Source of the DNA: an uncultured Chryseobacterium sp.
GTDB lineage: Bacteria > Bacteroidota > Bacteroidia > Flavobacteriales > Weeksellaceae
Reading direction: 5' to 3'
Length of the DNA: 58,403 bases
NCBI GenBank assembly: GCA_913778275.1
Contig: CAJYWN010000015.1
Coordinates: 1-58,403, forward strand
The notes under the pieces: model-generated
Database searches by the model: none
Told to the model about the DNA's origin: nothing
What the model saw: the letters and a program-made list of their open reading frames with translations, nothing else
Shown here: positions 1 through 8,551 of the stretch, piece by piece
Numbering within the stretch: position 1 is the stretch's first letter
Layout: every line of letters starts with the position of its first letter
Position numbers and translations under genes: made by a program

Positions 1-81
1 TTTTATTTTTTTCGGCGGCGCGGCTTTGCCGCGCCGCCGAAACAAATAAAATAGCGAGTGCGGAGAGCAGGAAAAAGCTCC
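1..81. repeat. Dispersed hairpin repeat, copy A (truncated by contig start)
   Basis: A GC-rich inverted repeat (arms 11-24 and 28-41, TTT loop, 14 perfect pairs) is extended by AT-rich flanks. It is followed by a 3' box ending GGAAAAAGCTCC at 70-81. The same 3' box and a different GC-rich stem occur at 27859-27965; related copies lie at 19277-19365 and 58332-58403. The 5' box (CCCTAGC..TGATTGA) is missing because the contig begins inside the stem. It lies downstream of the 177-773 gene and may act as its terminator. Confidence 0.75.
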
Positions 82-176
82 TGAAAATAATATTGGCTAT
101 TAAAACAGCCAGGATTATTCAATTGGAAATAAAAAAGCCCTGAATATCATTCAGAGCTGTATTTATTTTGTTTTGA

Positions 177-773
177 TTATCTTTCGTCATCGTTGTCGTC
201 TTCATCATCAAAAACATCGTCGTTGTAGTCTTCTTCTTCCTCATCATCGAAGTTATCGTCGTCTTCATCTGCAAAGTTTCCGCTTACATTGAAATCGTCT
301 TCAAAGCTGAAATCATCATCTAGCAATGGCATGGCAGATTTCTTTTTGGAGCCGCCTGTTCCGCTTTTGCTTGGTGCTTTCAGAGGAACGTTACCGAATC
401 GGTATACGGTAATGGGATAATTAACACCTTTCGTTTCCTCAATAATTTCGATCAATTCGCAGAAAAATTCCCAAAGATCAAGAAGTCCATACTGGAACTG
501 AGCTTTATCACCTTTATTTTCGAAAGCTTCATCGATGTAAACATCCGACATAATCTCGCCGTCGCCATCATCACTCATGTCTTCCAAAGGAACACTTTTT
601 ACGATCGTTCCGTCTTCTTCCAGCAAATTAAAAGCTGAAAGCTCGTCTCCCTGCAAGCTGAACGCACTTTTAATTCCTAAATGTAAGTTCCATAGCGTCT
701 GTTTTCCTTTAACTTCGATATCCCGGAAAATATCTTCTTTCGCATCTAATATTACGCGGATTTTGTAAACCAT
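177..773 (-). CDS. Plasmid pRiA4b ORF-3-like (IS1096 passenger TnpR family) protein
   Basis: A 198-residue soluble protein. Residues 1-130 resemble the pRiA4b ORF-3-like domain: an N-terminal beta strand with YKIRVIL, then a LWNLHLGIKSAF helix and a conserved YDFGD-like core replaced here by FQYGLLDLWEFF. From about residue 148 the tail is extremely acidic, with runs of Asp and Glu. The biochemical role of the family is unknown. No transposase is next to it, so a transposon role is not supported here. The start at 773 gives the expected family N-terminus. It is apparently monocistronic, with the hairpin repeat downstream. Confidence 0.7.
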   Translation of the reverse strand: MVYKIRVILDAKEDIFRDIEVKGKQTLWNLHLGIKSAFSLQGDELSAFNLLEEDGTIVKSVPLEDMSDDGDGEIMSDVYIDEAFENKGDKAQFQYGLLDLWEFFCELIEIIEETKGVNYPITVYRFGNVPLKAPSKSGTGGSKKKSAMPLLDDDFSFEDDFNVSGNFADEDDDNFDDEEEEDYNDDVFDDEDDNDDER

Positions 774-903
774 CAGTTTAAAATTACTTTTTTGCCTTTG
801 TTATTATGATAAATCTCTGTTGCAAATATAAAATAAATGAGATGTGACAAAAAAATATTTCAGGATTTTTTAAAATATTTTTTTTTCTTACATTTTGCAG
901 AAA

Positions 904-1935
904 TTATTTACTTTTTTCAAGCATAAAGCTAAATTTTGTACCTTCCAGGTACACACTTTCTACGGTAATATTTTCGTTATGTGCCTCAAGAATATGCTTT
1001 ACGATGGCGAGACCTAATCCGGAACCTCCTTCCCTTCTGCTGCGGCTGGTTTCCACACGGTAAAACCTTTCGAAGATTCTTGGAAGGCTTTCGGCTTTTA
1101 TTCCCATTCCGTTGTCGATTACTTCAATCAGAACTTTATTTTTAAGGACACTTGTTTTCACCACAACTTTAGCCTCCTGCCGGTTGGCATAATGAATAGC
1201 ATTGGAGATAAGGTTAATAAAAACCTGTGAGATCTTCTGCTTGTCTGCCTCCACAAAAATCTGCGGATGCAGGGTCTGAATCTGCATGGTGGCGTTGTGC
1301 TTTTCGGCTTCGAGATCCAGTAGATCGAAAATTTCCCTGATGAGAAGGTTGACATCGAATTTTGAAACGGTAAGATTTATTTCTCCCGCTTCCAATCTGT
1401 TGATCATATCCAGATCGGTAACGATGGCAATGAGCCTTTCTACCGATTTATCAATTCTTTCCAGGTACTTGTCGCGGATGGTAAGGTTATCCACTCCGCC
1501 GTCCCGTAAAGTCTCCACATATCCCTGAATGGAAAACAGTGGTGTTTTAAGCTCATGGGAAACATTTCCGATGTATTCTTTACGATAGCTTTCCATTTCT
1601 TTCATCATATCGAGCTCGGTAACTTTCTTCTGATTGAGGTCCGAAAATCTTTCGCCCAGCTCTTTAATGGTGATATTTTCATCATCATCATTAACAATTT
1701 CCTGAGGTAACAGCTGTGAGAGGCCCCGAACCTGCTTTTTACCATAGTAATTAAATAATAATTCCAAAACGATATAATTAATAATGAAGATAAGGACAAG
1801 GCAAATGAAAAGCCCTATCTTGAAGAAAGGGGTGCTGTAATAGATGTCCTTTAGTGAATCGAAAATGATTACTAAAAGGAACATCACCAAAGTCAGAAGA
1901 CAAGAGGCGACAAGGGTAAGTCTGTAAAATTTCAA
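904..1935 (-). CDS. PhoR-like sensor histidine kinase
   Basis: A 343-residue membrane histidine kinase. Two transmembrane segments (about 8-26 and 38-62) enclose only a short periplasmic loop. Then come a linker and a HisKA domain with NVSHELKTPL, placing the phosphoacceptor at H127. The HATPase domain shows the N box (NLISNAIHYAN), DNGMGI, FERFYRV and GSGLGLAI. There is no PAS domain, as in many small Bacteroidetes PhoR-type kinases. The gene lies 50 bp downstream of the response regulator at 1986-2663 on the same strand. The assignment to phosphate sensing is inferred from the partner regulator and the 11-bp Pho-box-like repeats upstream of it. A different stimulus cannot be excluded. Confidence 0.8.
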   Translation of the reverse strand: MKFYRLTLVASCLLTLVMFLLVIIFDSLKDIYYSTPFFKIGLFICLVLIFIINYIVLELLFNYYGKKQVRGLSQLLPQEIVNDDDENITIKELGERFSDLNQKKVTELDMMKEMESYRKEYIGNVSHELKTPLFSIQGYVETLRDGGVDNLTIRDKYLERIDKSVERLIAIVTDLDMINRLEAGEINLTVSKFDVNLLIREIFDLLDLEAEKHNATMQIQTLHPQIFVEADKQKISQVFINLISNAIHYANRQEAKVVVKTSVLKNKVLIEVIDNGMGIKAESLPRIFERFYRVETSRSRREGGSGLGLAIVKHILEAHNENITVESVYLEGTKFSFMLEKSK

Positions 1936-1985
1936 TTTTACAATTTTTATGGGTTGATGTAAAGGTAAGAAATTGAAATTGAGTA

Positions 1986-2663
1986 TTAAACAATAAGTTT
2001 GTACCCAATTCCTTTTAATGTCTGAATCGTATTGATTCCTAATTTTTCTCTTAATCTTCTGATATGTACATCAATTGTTCTTTCTCCTACAATTACGTCA
2101 TTTCCCCAGACTTTTTCCAGGATTTCTTCTCTTTTGAATACTTTTTCCGTGTTGGAAGCGAGTAAGTAAAGAAGATCGAACTCTTTTTTAGGAAGCAGGA
2201 ACTGCTGTCCGCTTTTCGAAACTCTGAAATTATCTTTATCAATCACCAGATCACCGATCTCAATAAGCTTGGAGTTATCGGAAACCTGAGAAGTAAGCTG
2301 TAATAAAGCATTTACTTTGGAAATAAGGATTTTCGGTTTGATAAGCTTAACGATATAATCATTGGCGCCTGCCTGAAAACCTGCCAGTTGAGAGAATTCT
2401 TCGCTTCTTGCGGAAAGAAAAACGATCAGTGTTTTTTGAAGTTCTTTAATCTTACGAAGTTCCTGACATGTTTCGATACCGTCTTTTTCGGGCATCATAA
2501 CATCTAATAATATAAGATCGGGAACAATTTCTTTAGCTTTATCGATACCTTCGTTACCATTGGTGGCCGTATAGATATCATAACCTTCCTTTTCCAGATT
2601 GTAAGACAGAATCTCTAAAATATCCAATTCATCGTCTATTAAGAGGATTTTCTTTTGGTTCAT
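1986..2663 (-). CDS. PhoB-like winged-helix response regulator (OmpR/PhoB family)
   Basis: A 225-residue response regulator. The receiver domain (1-120) has the acidic pair D10/D11, phosphoacceptor D54 in LLDVMMP, and the conserved lysine in YIVK. The usual Pro after that Lys is Leu here, a small oddity. The C-terminal winged-helix domain (about 130-225) contains LLYLLASN, VWGNDVIVGERTIDVHIRRLREK and the terminal GIGYKL motif. It is co-transcribed with the kinase at 904-1935 and divergent from the TonB receptor at 2849. The intergenic region holds a perfect TAacTTTG -7 element for this gene with 11-bp-spaced TTAA repeats over and upstream of it, which suggests autoregulation. Confidence 0.85.
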   Translation of the reverse strand: MNQKKILLIDDELDILEILSYNLEKEGYDIYTATNGNEGIDKAKEIVPDLILLDVMMPEKDGIETCQELRKIKELQKTLIVFLSARSEEFSQLAGFQAGANDYIVKLIKPKILISKVNALLQLTSQVSDNSKLIEIGDLVIDKDNFRVSKSGQQFLLPKKEFDLLYLLASNTEKVFKREEILEKVWGNDVIVGERTIDVHIRRLREKLGINTIQTLKGIGYKLIV

Positions 2664-2680
2664 TTCTAATTTTTACGAGT

Positions 2681-2711
2681 CAAAGTTAATAATATTTTAA
2701 TCACAGTTTAA
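2681..2711 (-). promoter_or_regulatory. Promoter -7 element and Pho-box-like repeats of the response regulator gene
   Basis: Read on the minus strand, hexamers TTAAAC (2711-2706), TTAAAA (2700-2695) and TTAACT (2689-2684) are spaced exactly 11 bp apart. The last overlaps a consensus TAacTTTG -7 element (2688-2681), 18 bp before the start codon. There is no clear TTTG at -33. Eleven-bp periodic TTAACA-like hexamers are the known geometry of Bacillus PhoP boxes, and enterobacterial Pho boxes have the same period. Their function here is inference. Confidence 0.45.
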
Positions 2712-2750
2712 TAAAAGGGACATCGTTCACATAAAGTTAACAATAATATC

Positions 2751-2777
2751 TTTTTCTTAATGTTTAGTTAAGAAAAA
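2751..2777. promoter_or_regulatory. Perfect 10-bp inverted repeat in divergent promoter region
   Basis: TTTTTCTTAA (2751-2760) and TTAAGAAAAA (2768-2777) are perfect inverse copies around a 7-nt spacer. The repeat sits within the TTAA array that precedes the TonB receptor gene. It could be an operator or simply a by-product of the array. Confidence 0.4.
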
Positions 2778-2824
2778 ATTAAATTTTACTAAACCATTTA
2801 CCCGCCATATTCTTTATTCCTTTG
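2757..2824 (+). promoter_or_regulatory. Pho-box-like array and weak promoter of the TonB receptor operon
   Basis: TTAA-led hexamers begin at 2757, 2768 and 2779, and a TAAACC follows at 2790, all at an exact 11-bp period. Twenty-one bases after the last hexamer is TTccTTTG (2817-2824), one mismatch from the Bacteroidetes -7 consensus TAnnTTTG. There is no -33 TTTG. This is the layout expected of an activator-dependent promoter. The pafA promoter at 37042-37108 has the same spacing. Confidence 0.5.
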
Positions 2825-2848
2825 CAGCGAAGTAATATAGTAAAAGAA

Positions 2849-5461
2849 ATGAATTTTAGAAAAGTAAGTATCGCAGTTTTGTTTTTGACAACATCAGGAA
2901 CTGTACTTTATGCTCAGGAAACCAAAAACGACACGGTAAAGAAAGAAAAGAAGATCGAAGGCGTAGTGATCCAGGGCAGCAGTAACAAGAAAACGGAAAC
3001 TGCTGTAATGATAGAGCAGAAAAAAGCGATCATTCAGAAACAGGCTGTAAGTGCTGAAGAAATTTCAAGAAAAGGAATTTCCAACGTAGAACAGGGTCTT
3101 ACGAAAGTTACAGGTATTACCACTGTAGAAGGAAGGGGTCTTTTCGTTCGGGGTCTGGAAGAGCGATATAATTACCTGCTGATAAACGGACTCGGGTCTC
3201 CTTCTAACAACCCTTTTCAAAAAATCATTGCTTTAAAGCAGTTCCCAACAGATGTTGTGGGTAAGCTGAACATCTATAAAACTTTTAACTCCAATCTCTA
3301 CGGAGATTTCGCAGGGGCAACCTTCGATATTGAAACATTAACGATTGATAAAGCTTTTTCAAAAATTGAATTTAGCGTTGGGGTTAATACTTTAAGTACT
3401 TTCAGAGATAATTTTAAAGTAGCAGAAGGAGCGAGAGGGATTGAGGCTTATCTTGGATTAAATTCCAGAGACCGAATGCTTCCGGGTGAAATCAGGGATT
3501 ACCGTCCTAATACATACAATTTTACAAAAGAGCAGTCCCTTAATTCTTTTAAAGATTCGTGGAATGTTGATAACATTAAAACTTTACCGAATACAAGCAT
3601 AGGCTTTACTACCGTGCAAAAACTTAAAGCCGGTGAAACAGGAAACGTGGGAATTCTATTCTCCTTAAATCAAGCCTCAAAATATTCTTACAAAGAAGGT
3701 GATAACAACCAGTTCAGAGATAACGGACAGATTGTTGAACTGAGTAACCTTTTAAGAAAGAAAAGCTACGTATATGAGCTGGAATCTTCCGCTTTGTTAG
3801 GACTTGGATACAAAAATAAAGGTACAAACATTAATTTAAACGCGATTTATCTTCAGAATTCTGCAAATATCATCGAAGATTTTACTGGATATAAAAATTT
3901 CAGTGTTGAAGACAACCGTTTCTTCAGAACGAATCAACAGGACATCTCAAGATTTTTGGATTTACAGCTTACTGCTTCACAAAAACTGGGTGAGCGACAC
4001 CTATTCAGAGCGGGAGGAAGTTATGTAATCAACAATTACAGCCAACCGGACAGAAAAATCTTTGAACTTACCTTACCTGGTGATTACAGCAATGCTGTAT
4101 TTTCTTACGGAGGAAATAACCTCATCAGACAGTATTTGGACGTAGATGGTAAATTCTATGCTTCTGGTTTTGGAGAATATTCGGTTTTTCTGGGGGAAAA
4201 AGGAGAGCGAAAAGATTATCCAATGCAGCTTACTGTAGGATACAACGGGTTTTCCGACATCAGAAAAAACTCATATCGTTTTGTATTCGGAACTCCAAAA
4301 GGCGTCAACACCCCGGTGTATATTGATGTTGATAACATTCAGTCTACTTTAAACAATTCTATCAGTAACGATAAGTTATTTTATAAGGAAGATTCTGATC
4401 CTTATTCTTATCTGTCCAATATTTATCAGTTTGTGAACGCAGGCTACCTTAATTTCGATTATAAACCAAGTGACAGCTGGGATATCCTCGTAGGTGGCAG
4501 ACTGGAAAGCGACATGAGAATCATCCGTTACAGTAAACCCGGAAATGCTACAAGATTCAATCTTACAACCAACAAAAATTATTTCCTACCATCCTTGTCA
4601 ATTAAGAAAGCTATTGATAATAAAAATAACGTAAGATTGTCATTAAGCAAAACCATTACTCGACCTATCCTTATTGAGACAATGCCTATTGAGTACATCA
4701 ATCCGGACAATACTACAGTAAGAGGTAATGAAAATATTGTAAACAGTGAAAACTACAATATCGACTTAAAGTGGGAATATTATCCTTCCAATAAGGAGAT
4801 GTTTGCCATCAACGCATTCGCAAAGAGAATTGACAATGCTATTGAAAAATCCATTGCTCCGTCCGGAAATGCAAGTGGTGTTGTAATTACTTTTTACAAC
4901 GCACAGAAAGCCACTATAGCAGGGGTTGAGCTTGAAGGTATTATCAGCCTGGGAAGAATCTCAAATGCTTTGGAAAGATTTACGTTCGGGACCAACGCTA
5001 CTTTTATGTATTCTGATGTAAAAAGAAGTGAAGATCAATTAAAAACGGAACGACCGAATATCCCTGGGTTTACAGATGATCAGCTTCATAAAAGAGGATT
5101 GCAGGGAGCGGCTCCGTATACCATCAATGCCGATTTGAAGTACGAATATAAAAACTCCAGAAACTTTAGCAGTACATTATCCTTAGTCTATAATGTTTCA
5201 GGATCGAAAATTTATGCAGTAGGAGGTTCCGGTACGGACAATTATTATGAAAAACCATTCAATCAGCTTGACTTTGTATATCAAAACCAGATTGACAAAA
5301 ACTGGAATATAAAATTCGGGGTACAAAACATCCTGAACAGTAAATACAGAGTAGAATTGGGCGACGACAGCTACTATCCTGTAAATACAAAAGGAAACTA
5401 TGCCCTGAACAACTATTTTAACGGTATAAACTTCAACTTCACAGTTGGATACACATTCTAA
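2849..5461 (+). CDS. TonB-dependent outer membrane receptor, possibly phosphate-regulated
   Basis: An 870-residue outer membrane receptor. A signal peptide ends at VLYAQ (about residue 23). There is no CarboxypepD-like N-terminal extension. The plug domain starts with KIEGVVIQG and contains VTGITTVEGRGLFVRGL and DFAGATFDIET. A long beta-barrel ends with the aromatic residue of NFTVGYTF. I chose the ATG at 2849 because an upstream in-frame TTG falls in the predicted transcription start region. Transport is presumed to need TonB-ExbBD, which is not encoded here. The substrate is not known from sequence. Thirty-one bp downstream is a lipoprotein that probably works with it. Divergence from the PhoB-like gene and the 11-bp repeats suggest induction at low phosphate. 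Confidence 0.85.
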   Translation: MNFRKVSIAVLFLTTSGTVLYAQETKNDTVKKEKKIEGVVIQGSSNKKTETAVMIEQKKAIIQKQAVSAEEISRKGISNVEQGLTKVTGITTVEGRGLFVRGLEERYNYLLINGLGSPSNNPFQKIIALKQFPTDVVGKLNIYKTFNSNLYGDFAGATFDIETLTIDKAFSKIEFSVGVNTLSTFRDNFKVAEGARGIEAYLGLNSRDRMLPGEIRDYRPNTYNFTKEQSLNSFKDSWNVDNIKTLPNTSIGFTTVQKLKAGETGNVGILFSLNQASKYSYKEGDNNQFRDNGQIVELSNLLRKKSYVYELESSALLGLGYKNKGTNINLNAIYLQNSANIIEDFTGYKNFSVEDNRFFRTNQQDISRFLDLQLTASQKLGERHLFRAGGSYVINNYSQPDRKIFELTLPGDYSNAVFSYGGNNLIRQYLDVDGKFYASGFGEYSVFLGEKGERKDYPMQLTVGYNGFSDIRKNSYRFVFGTPKGVNTPVYIDVDNIQSTLNNSISNDKLFYKEDSDPYSYLSNIYQFVNAGYLNFDYKPSDSWDILVGGRLESDMRIIRYSKPGNATRFNLTTNKNYFLPSLSIKKAIDNKNNVRLSLSKTITRPILIETMPIEYINPDNTTVRGNENIVNSENYNIDLKWEYYPSNKEMFAINAFAKRIDNAIEKSIAPSGNASGVVITFYNAQKATIAGVELEGIISLGRISNALERFTFGTNATFMYSDVKRSEDQLKTERPNIPGFTDDQLHKRGLQGAAPYTINADLKYEYKNSRNFSSTLSLVYNVSGSKIYAVGGSGTDNYYEKPFNQLDFVYQNQIDKNWNIKFGVQNILNSKYRVELGDDSYYPVNTKGNYALNNYFNGINFNFTVGYTF

Positions 5462-5492
5462 AACAATTATTAAAATTAAATCTTAGTATAAA

Positions 5493-6716
5493 ATGAAAAA
5501 GAATCTTTTAACTCTACTTTCTTTAACTCTTGCATTGAGCTTCTCGGTATCTTCTTGTACCATCGACATTAATGACGGGGATAATGGCAGCACAACAGTA
5601 ACACCCGGAACAACTGAGAGTGTATTAAACGGCAGCGGAACACTTTCCGGTACAATTACTAAAGATATCCTTATTAAAAAAGGTACATATATTTTGGATG
5701 GAATTGTGAAAGTAACTAATGGGGCTACGATCACTATTGAAGCTGGTGCTGTTTTTAATGCAGTAACCACAAAATCAAGCAGCCTAGTAATTTTACAGGA
5801 TGGAAAAATTAATGCGGTAGGAACTGCTTCAGAACCCATTGTATTTACTACAACAAACAAACAACCTGGTGACTGGGGTGGAATTACCCTCTATGGAAAT
5901 GCTCCTATCAAAGCGGTAAATGGTCTTTCACAAGCGCTTTCTGAGGATGGAAACAGTGTTTATTACGGTGGTAATGATGCCAACTCCAATTCCGGAACTA
6001 TGAAATTTGTTCGTGTGGAATACGGAGGTAAAAAAATCAACGACGGTACATCTGAAACCAACTCTATGACATTCTATGCAGTAGGAGCAGGAACAACTCT
6101 TGAAAACCTGGTTTCTTACAAAGGAACAGACGACGGATATGAATTCTTCGGAGGTACAGTAAGTGCAAAGAATCTCGTTTCTTACGGAAATTATGATGAC
6201 TCTTTCGACTGGCAGGATGCCTGGAGCGGACAGAATAACACAAACTGGTACGCTTTCCAGACCGGCACAGGTAACTTTGGAATGGAGATTGAAGCTTCTG
6301 CAAATGTTGACAATACTGCTCCAAAAATTTCAAACATTACATTGATTAGAGATAATAATACAAACCCTGAAGTAGCAGGTTCAGTTGAAATCTCAGCAAT
6401 CCAGTTCAAAAGACAGGGAACAGGTATTTTCTCTAATGTCTACATCAGCGGATACAAAAATACGGGTGGTAAAAATGCTTACGCAGTGCTTATCCAGGAT
6501 GATGCTACCAACAACAACCAGGTAAATGCAAATCCTACAAAAGTTTCTGTTTCTCCTATCAATTACGTAAACTCTGATAACGCAGGCGTTTGGGGATATG
6601 CACAAACAAACGGAGGAAAAACGTTTACAAACACAGCTACTGTTACTAAGGTTTCTTTAACTCCGGGAGCATGGGCTACCGTAGACGGAGTAAATCTTTT
6701 GGCAGCACTTCAATAA
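5493..6716 (+). CDS. Right-handed beta-helix lipoprotein, partner of TonB receptor
   Basis: A 407-residue lipoprotein. The lipobox ends at SVSSC (about residue 22), followed by an acidic DINDGDNG and Ser/Thr-rich linker. The rest looks like a right-handed parallel beta-helix, with repeated turns such as GATITIEAGAVF, GDWGGITLYGNAPI and DDGYEFFGGTVSAKNLVS. There is no T9SS C-terminal domain, so surface exposure, if any, would be as a lipoprotein. It follows the TonB receptor by 31 bp, so they are very probably one operon. It is paralogous to the next gene along nearly its full length. The function is unknown; capturing ligand for the receptor is inference. Confidence 0.7.
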   Translation: MKKNLLTLLSLTLALSFSVSSCTIDINDGDNGSTTVTPGTTESVLNGSGTLSGTITKDILIKKGTYILDGIVKVTNGATITIEAGAVFNAVTTKSSSLVILQDGKINAVGTASEPIVFTTTNKQPGDWGGITLYGNAPIKAVNGLSQALSEDGNSVYYGGNDANSNSGTMKFVRVEYGGKKINDGTSETNSMTFYAVGAGTTLENLVSYKGTDDGYEFFGGTVSAKNLVSYGNYDDSFDWQDAWSGQNNTNWYAFQTGTGNFGMEIEASANVDNTAPKISNITLIRDNNTNPEVAGSVEISAIQFKRQGTGIFSNVYISGYKNTGGKNAYAVLIQDDATNNNQVNANPTKVSVSPINYVNSDNAGVWGYAQTNGGKTFTNTATVTKVSLTPGAWATVDGVNLLAALQ

Positions 6717-6750
6717 TTAGTAATTAGTTTCTTCATATCAAATTAAAAGA

Positions 6751-6785
6751 AAACGGCATCGGGAAAAAATTTCCGATGCCGTTTT
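6751..6785 (+). terminator. Intrinsic terminator after first beta-helix gene
   Basis: Inverted repeat AAACGGCATCGG (6751-6762) and CCGATGCCGTTT (6773-6784), 12 perfect pairs, with a T-rich end. It lies between the two paralogous lipoprotein genes, so the second may be transcribed separately or only by readthrough. Confidence 0.75.
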
Positions 6786-6911
6786 GCGTTTATTGAATAA
6801 ATAAGCATTCAGCGAACCTGAATTATGAAAAATACAGATAAAAATGGTAATTTGGTCTCCTGAAATAAAAAAGCATTTAAAAAAATTCATTAGCAATAAA
6901 TCTTAAACAGT

Positions 6912-8075
6912 ATGAGAAAAAATTACCTGAAGCTCTTCTTTGCAGCTGCCGTTATAAGCTTTTCATCTCTTTTCCAATCATGTTCAGAAGATGATGAAAC
7001 GGCCACTATTGCAGTGGTGGGAATCGCACAGGATCCTGCAAATTTCAAAGGGGAGGTCAGCAATGGACAGGTAGTTACTCTTGATGCGACAAAAGTATAT
7101 GTACTCAACGGAGCGGTAAGAGTAAAGTCCGGTGGTAAGCTTGTAATTCCTGCCGGCACAAGAATCGTGGCGACGGCCGGAGCAGAATCCTATATTTTAG
7201 TAGAACAGGGCGGACAGATCTATGCCAACGGAACACCTGCGTCTCCTGTAACATTCAATTCATCGGCAGCCACTGCAGGAAGCTGGGGAGGAGTAATGAT
7301 ATGCGGAAAAGCACCCATCAATACCGGTACAACAGCTATTTCTGAAGTCGGAAACGCTTCATACGGAGGAACGGCCGCTTCAGACAATTCAGGTGCTTTA
7401 GCCTACGTAAGAATCGAAAATGCAGGAATTAATTTTGCAACTAATAAAAATTTCAACGGCCTGTCGCTGTATGGGGTAGGAAGTGATACGAAAGTCGAAA
7501 ATATAGCGGTGGTAAACGGAGCCGAAGACGGTATCCAGCTTTACGGCGGAACGGTAAATGTTTCCAATATTGTTTCCATCAGTAATGCAGACGATGCCTT
7601 TGTATGGACAGACGGATGGATCGGTACAGCCACCAATATCTATACAAAAAGGAGAACTACCGGTACAGGAAATACAGCAATAAAAGGAATCAACAATGCT
7701 GCAAACGCCGATGCCTCTCCCCGATCTAATCCGATCATTAAAAACGTGACCGTTCTTGGCGGAACATCAGGAGAATCTCAGGCGGTAAGACTGTATTCAG
7801 GGACGTATGCTAGTTTTGAAAATGTAGTCCTTTCTAACTGGACAGACGGTTTCAGCCTGGAAAATGATGCCACGGTAACGTATATCAATGGCCAGAGCAA
7901 AATCAAAGATGTATTTTTTGATACCAATGTTACCAACAAAATGACAGCAAAGGCCACGGACGGCTCAAGCGTAACCCTATTGCCGTCAACCTATACCGAA
8001 AAGTCAGACGCTACCGGCGCAGGAAACAAGCTGGGAAGTCCGGCTTGGGCAATAGGATGGTCTACCTTACAGTAA
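6912..8075 (+). CDS. Second right-handed beta-helix lipoprotein (tandem paralogue)
   Basis: A 387-residue lipoprotein. The signal peptide ends at the LFQSC lipobox (C24), followed by SEDDE. It aligns with the preceding gene through the same helix turns: GSWGGVMICGKAPIN, EDGIQLYGGTVNVSNIVS, DDAFVWTDGWIG. Both proteins end in a W...LQ tail. This points to tandem duplication followed by clear divergence. The gene is separated from its paralogue by 195 bp including a terminator, so it may have its own expression control. No catalytic residues were recognised and the function is unknown. Confidence 0.7.
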   Translation: MRKNYLKLFFAAAVISFSSLFQSCSEDDETATIAVVGIAQDPANFKGEVSNGQVVTLDATKVYVLNGAVRVKSGGKLVIPAGTRIVATAGAESYILVEQGGQIYANGTPASPVTFNSSAATAGSWGGVMICGKAPINTGTTAISEVGNASYGGTAASDNSGALAYVRIENAGINFATNKNFNGLSLYGVGSDTKVENIAVVNGAEDGIQLYGGTVNVSNIVSISNADDAFVWTDGWIGTATNIYTKRRTTGTGNTAIKGINNAANADASPRSNPIIKNVTVLGGTSGESQAVRLYSGTYASFENVVLSNWTDGFSLENDATVTYINGQSKIKDVFFDTNVTNKMTAKATDGSSVTLLPSTYTEKSDATGAGNKLGSPAWAIGWSTLQ

Positions 8076-8099
8076 ATTAGTTTAAAATGATAACAGTGG

Positions 8100-8121
8100 C
8101 GGCACAGGGAATCCTGTGCCG
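8100..8121 (+). terminator. Terminator hairpin after second beta-helix gene
   Basis: CGGCACAGG (8100-8108) pairs with CCTGTGCCG (8113-8121) around GAAT, followed by a moderately T-rich stretch. Confidence 0.65.
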
Positions 8122-8501
8122 TTTCTTGTTTATTTTTGGGATTAACAATCTTTGAGCACACTCTTCGACAGGATCATGGTGATCGATGTTAATCATTGAA
8201 ATCTTCTGATTTCAAAACTTATGTGAGGAGCTAAAACCTTGTATTTTGCGGTTGCATTTTTCTCCCGCGGATTTCGAAGATTTTCGAATAAATTAGACTG
8301 ATTATTTTATTTTGCCATTCTGGAAGAATCTCAGCATTGATATTCCATCTTGTATTTCAAAACTTTTGCAGCCTTTTGCCTTTTTAAACTTTTATCAGGT
8401 AAAATCTTTTGTAACTTTTGCGGTTAAATAAATCTGAATTTGTGATAATTTACAGAAAGTTAGATAAAAATAAATGGAATAATAAAGATTAGTGTTAAAT
8501 A
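8122..8501. other. Non-coding AT-rich stretch with decayed repeats
   Basis: No convincing gene on either strand. It contains an 8-bp hairpin (TTGAAATC 8196-8203 with GATTTCAA 8208-8215) and several imperfect copies of a CTTTTGC-type T-rich motif at roughly 8360-8425. It looks like degenerate intergenic repeat sequence. Confidence 0.5.
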
Positions 8502-8531
8502 AAAAGGATGAAGTTGTAACCTCACCCTTTT
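8502..8531 (-). terminator. Terminator of hemL
   Basis: On the minus strand AAAAGGGTGA (8531-8522) pairs with TCATCCTTTT (8511-8502), with one G-U pair and a 10-nt loop. It lies 20 bp after the hemL stop and is followed by T residues. Confidence 0.6.
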
Positions 8532-8551
8532 CAAAATGTTCTTTAATATTT

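Noticed and set aside
5483..5860. 125-residue minus-strand frame opposite the first beta-helix lipoprotein
   Set aside because: It is a low-complexity shadow of a strongly supported lipoprotein gene, with no own start context.
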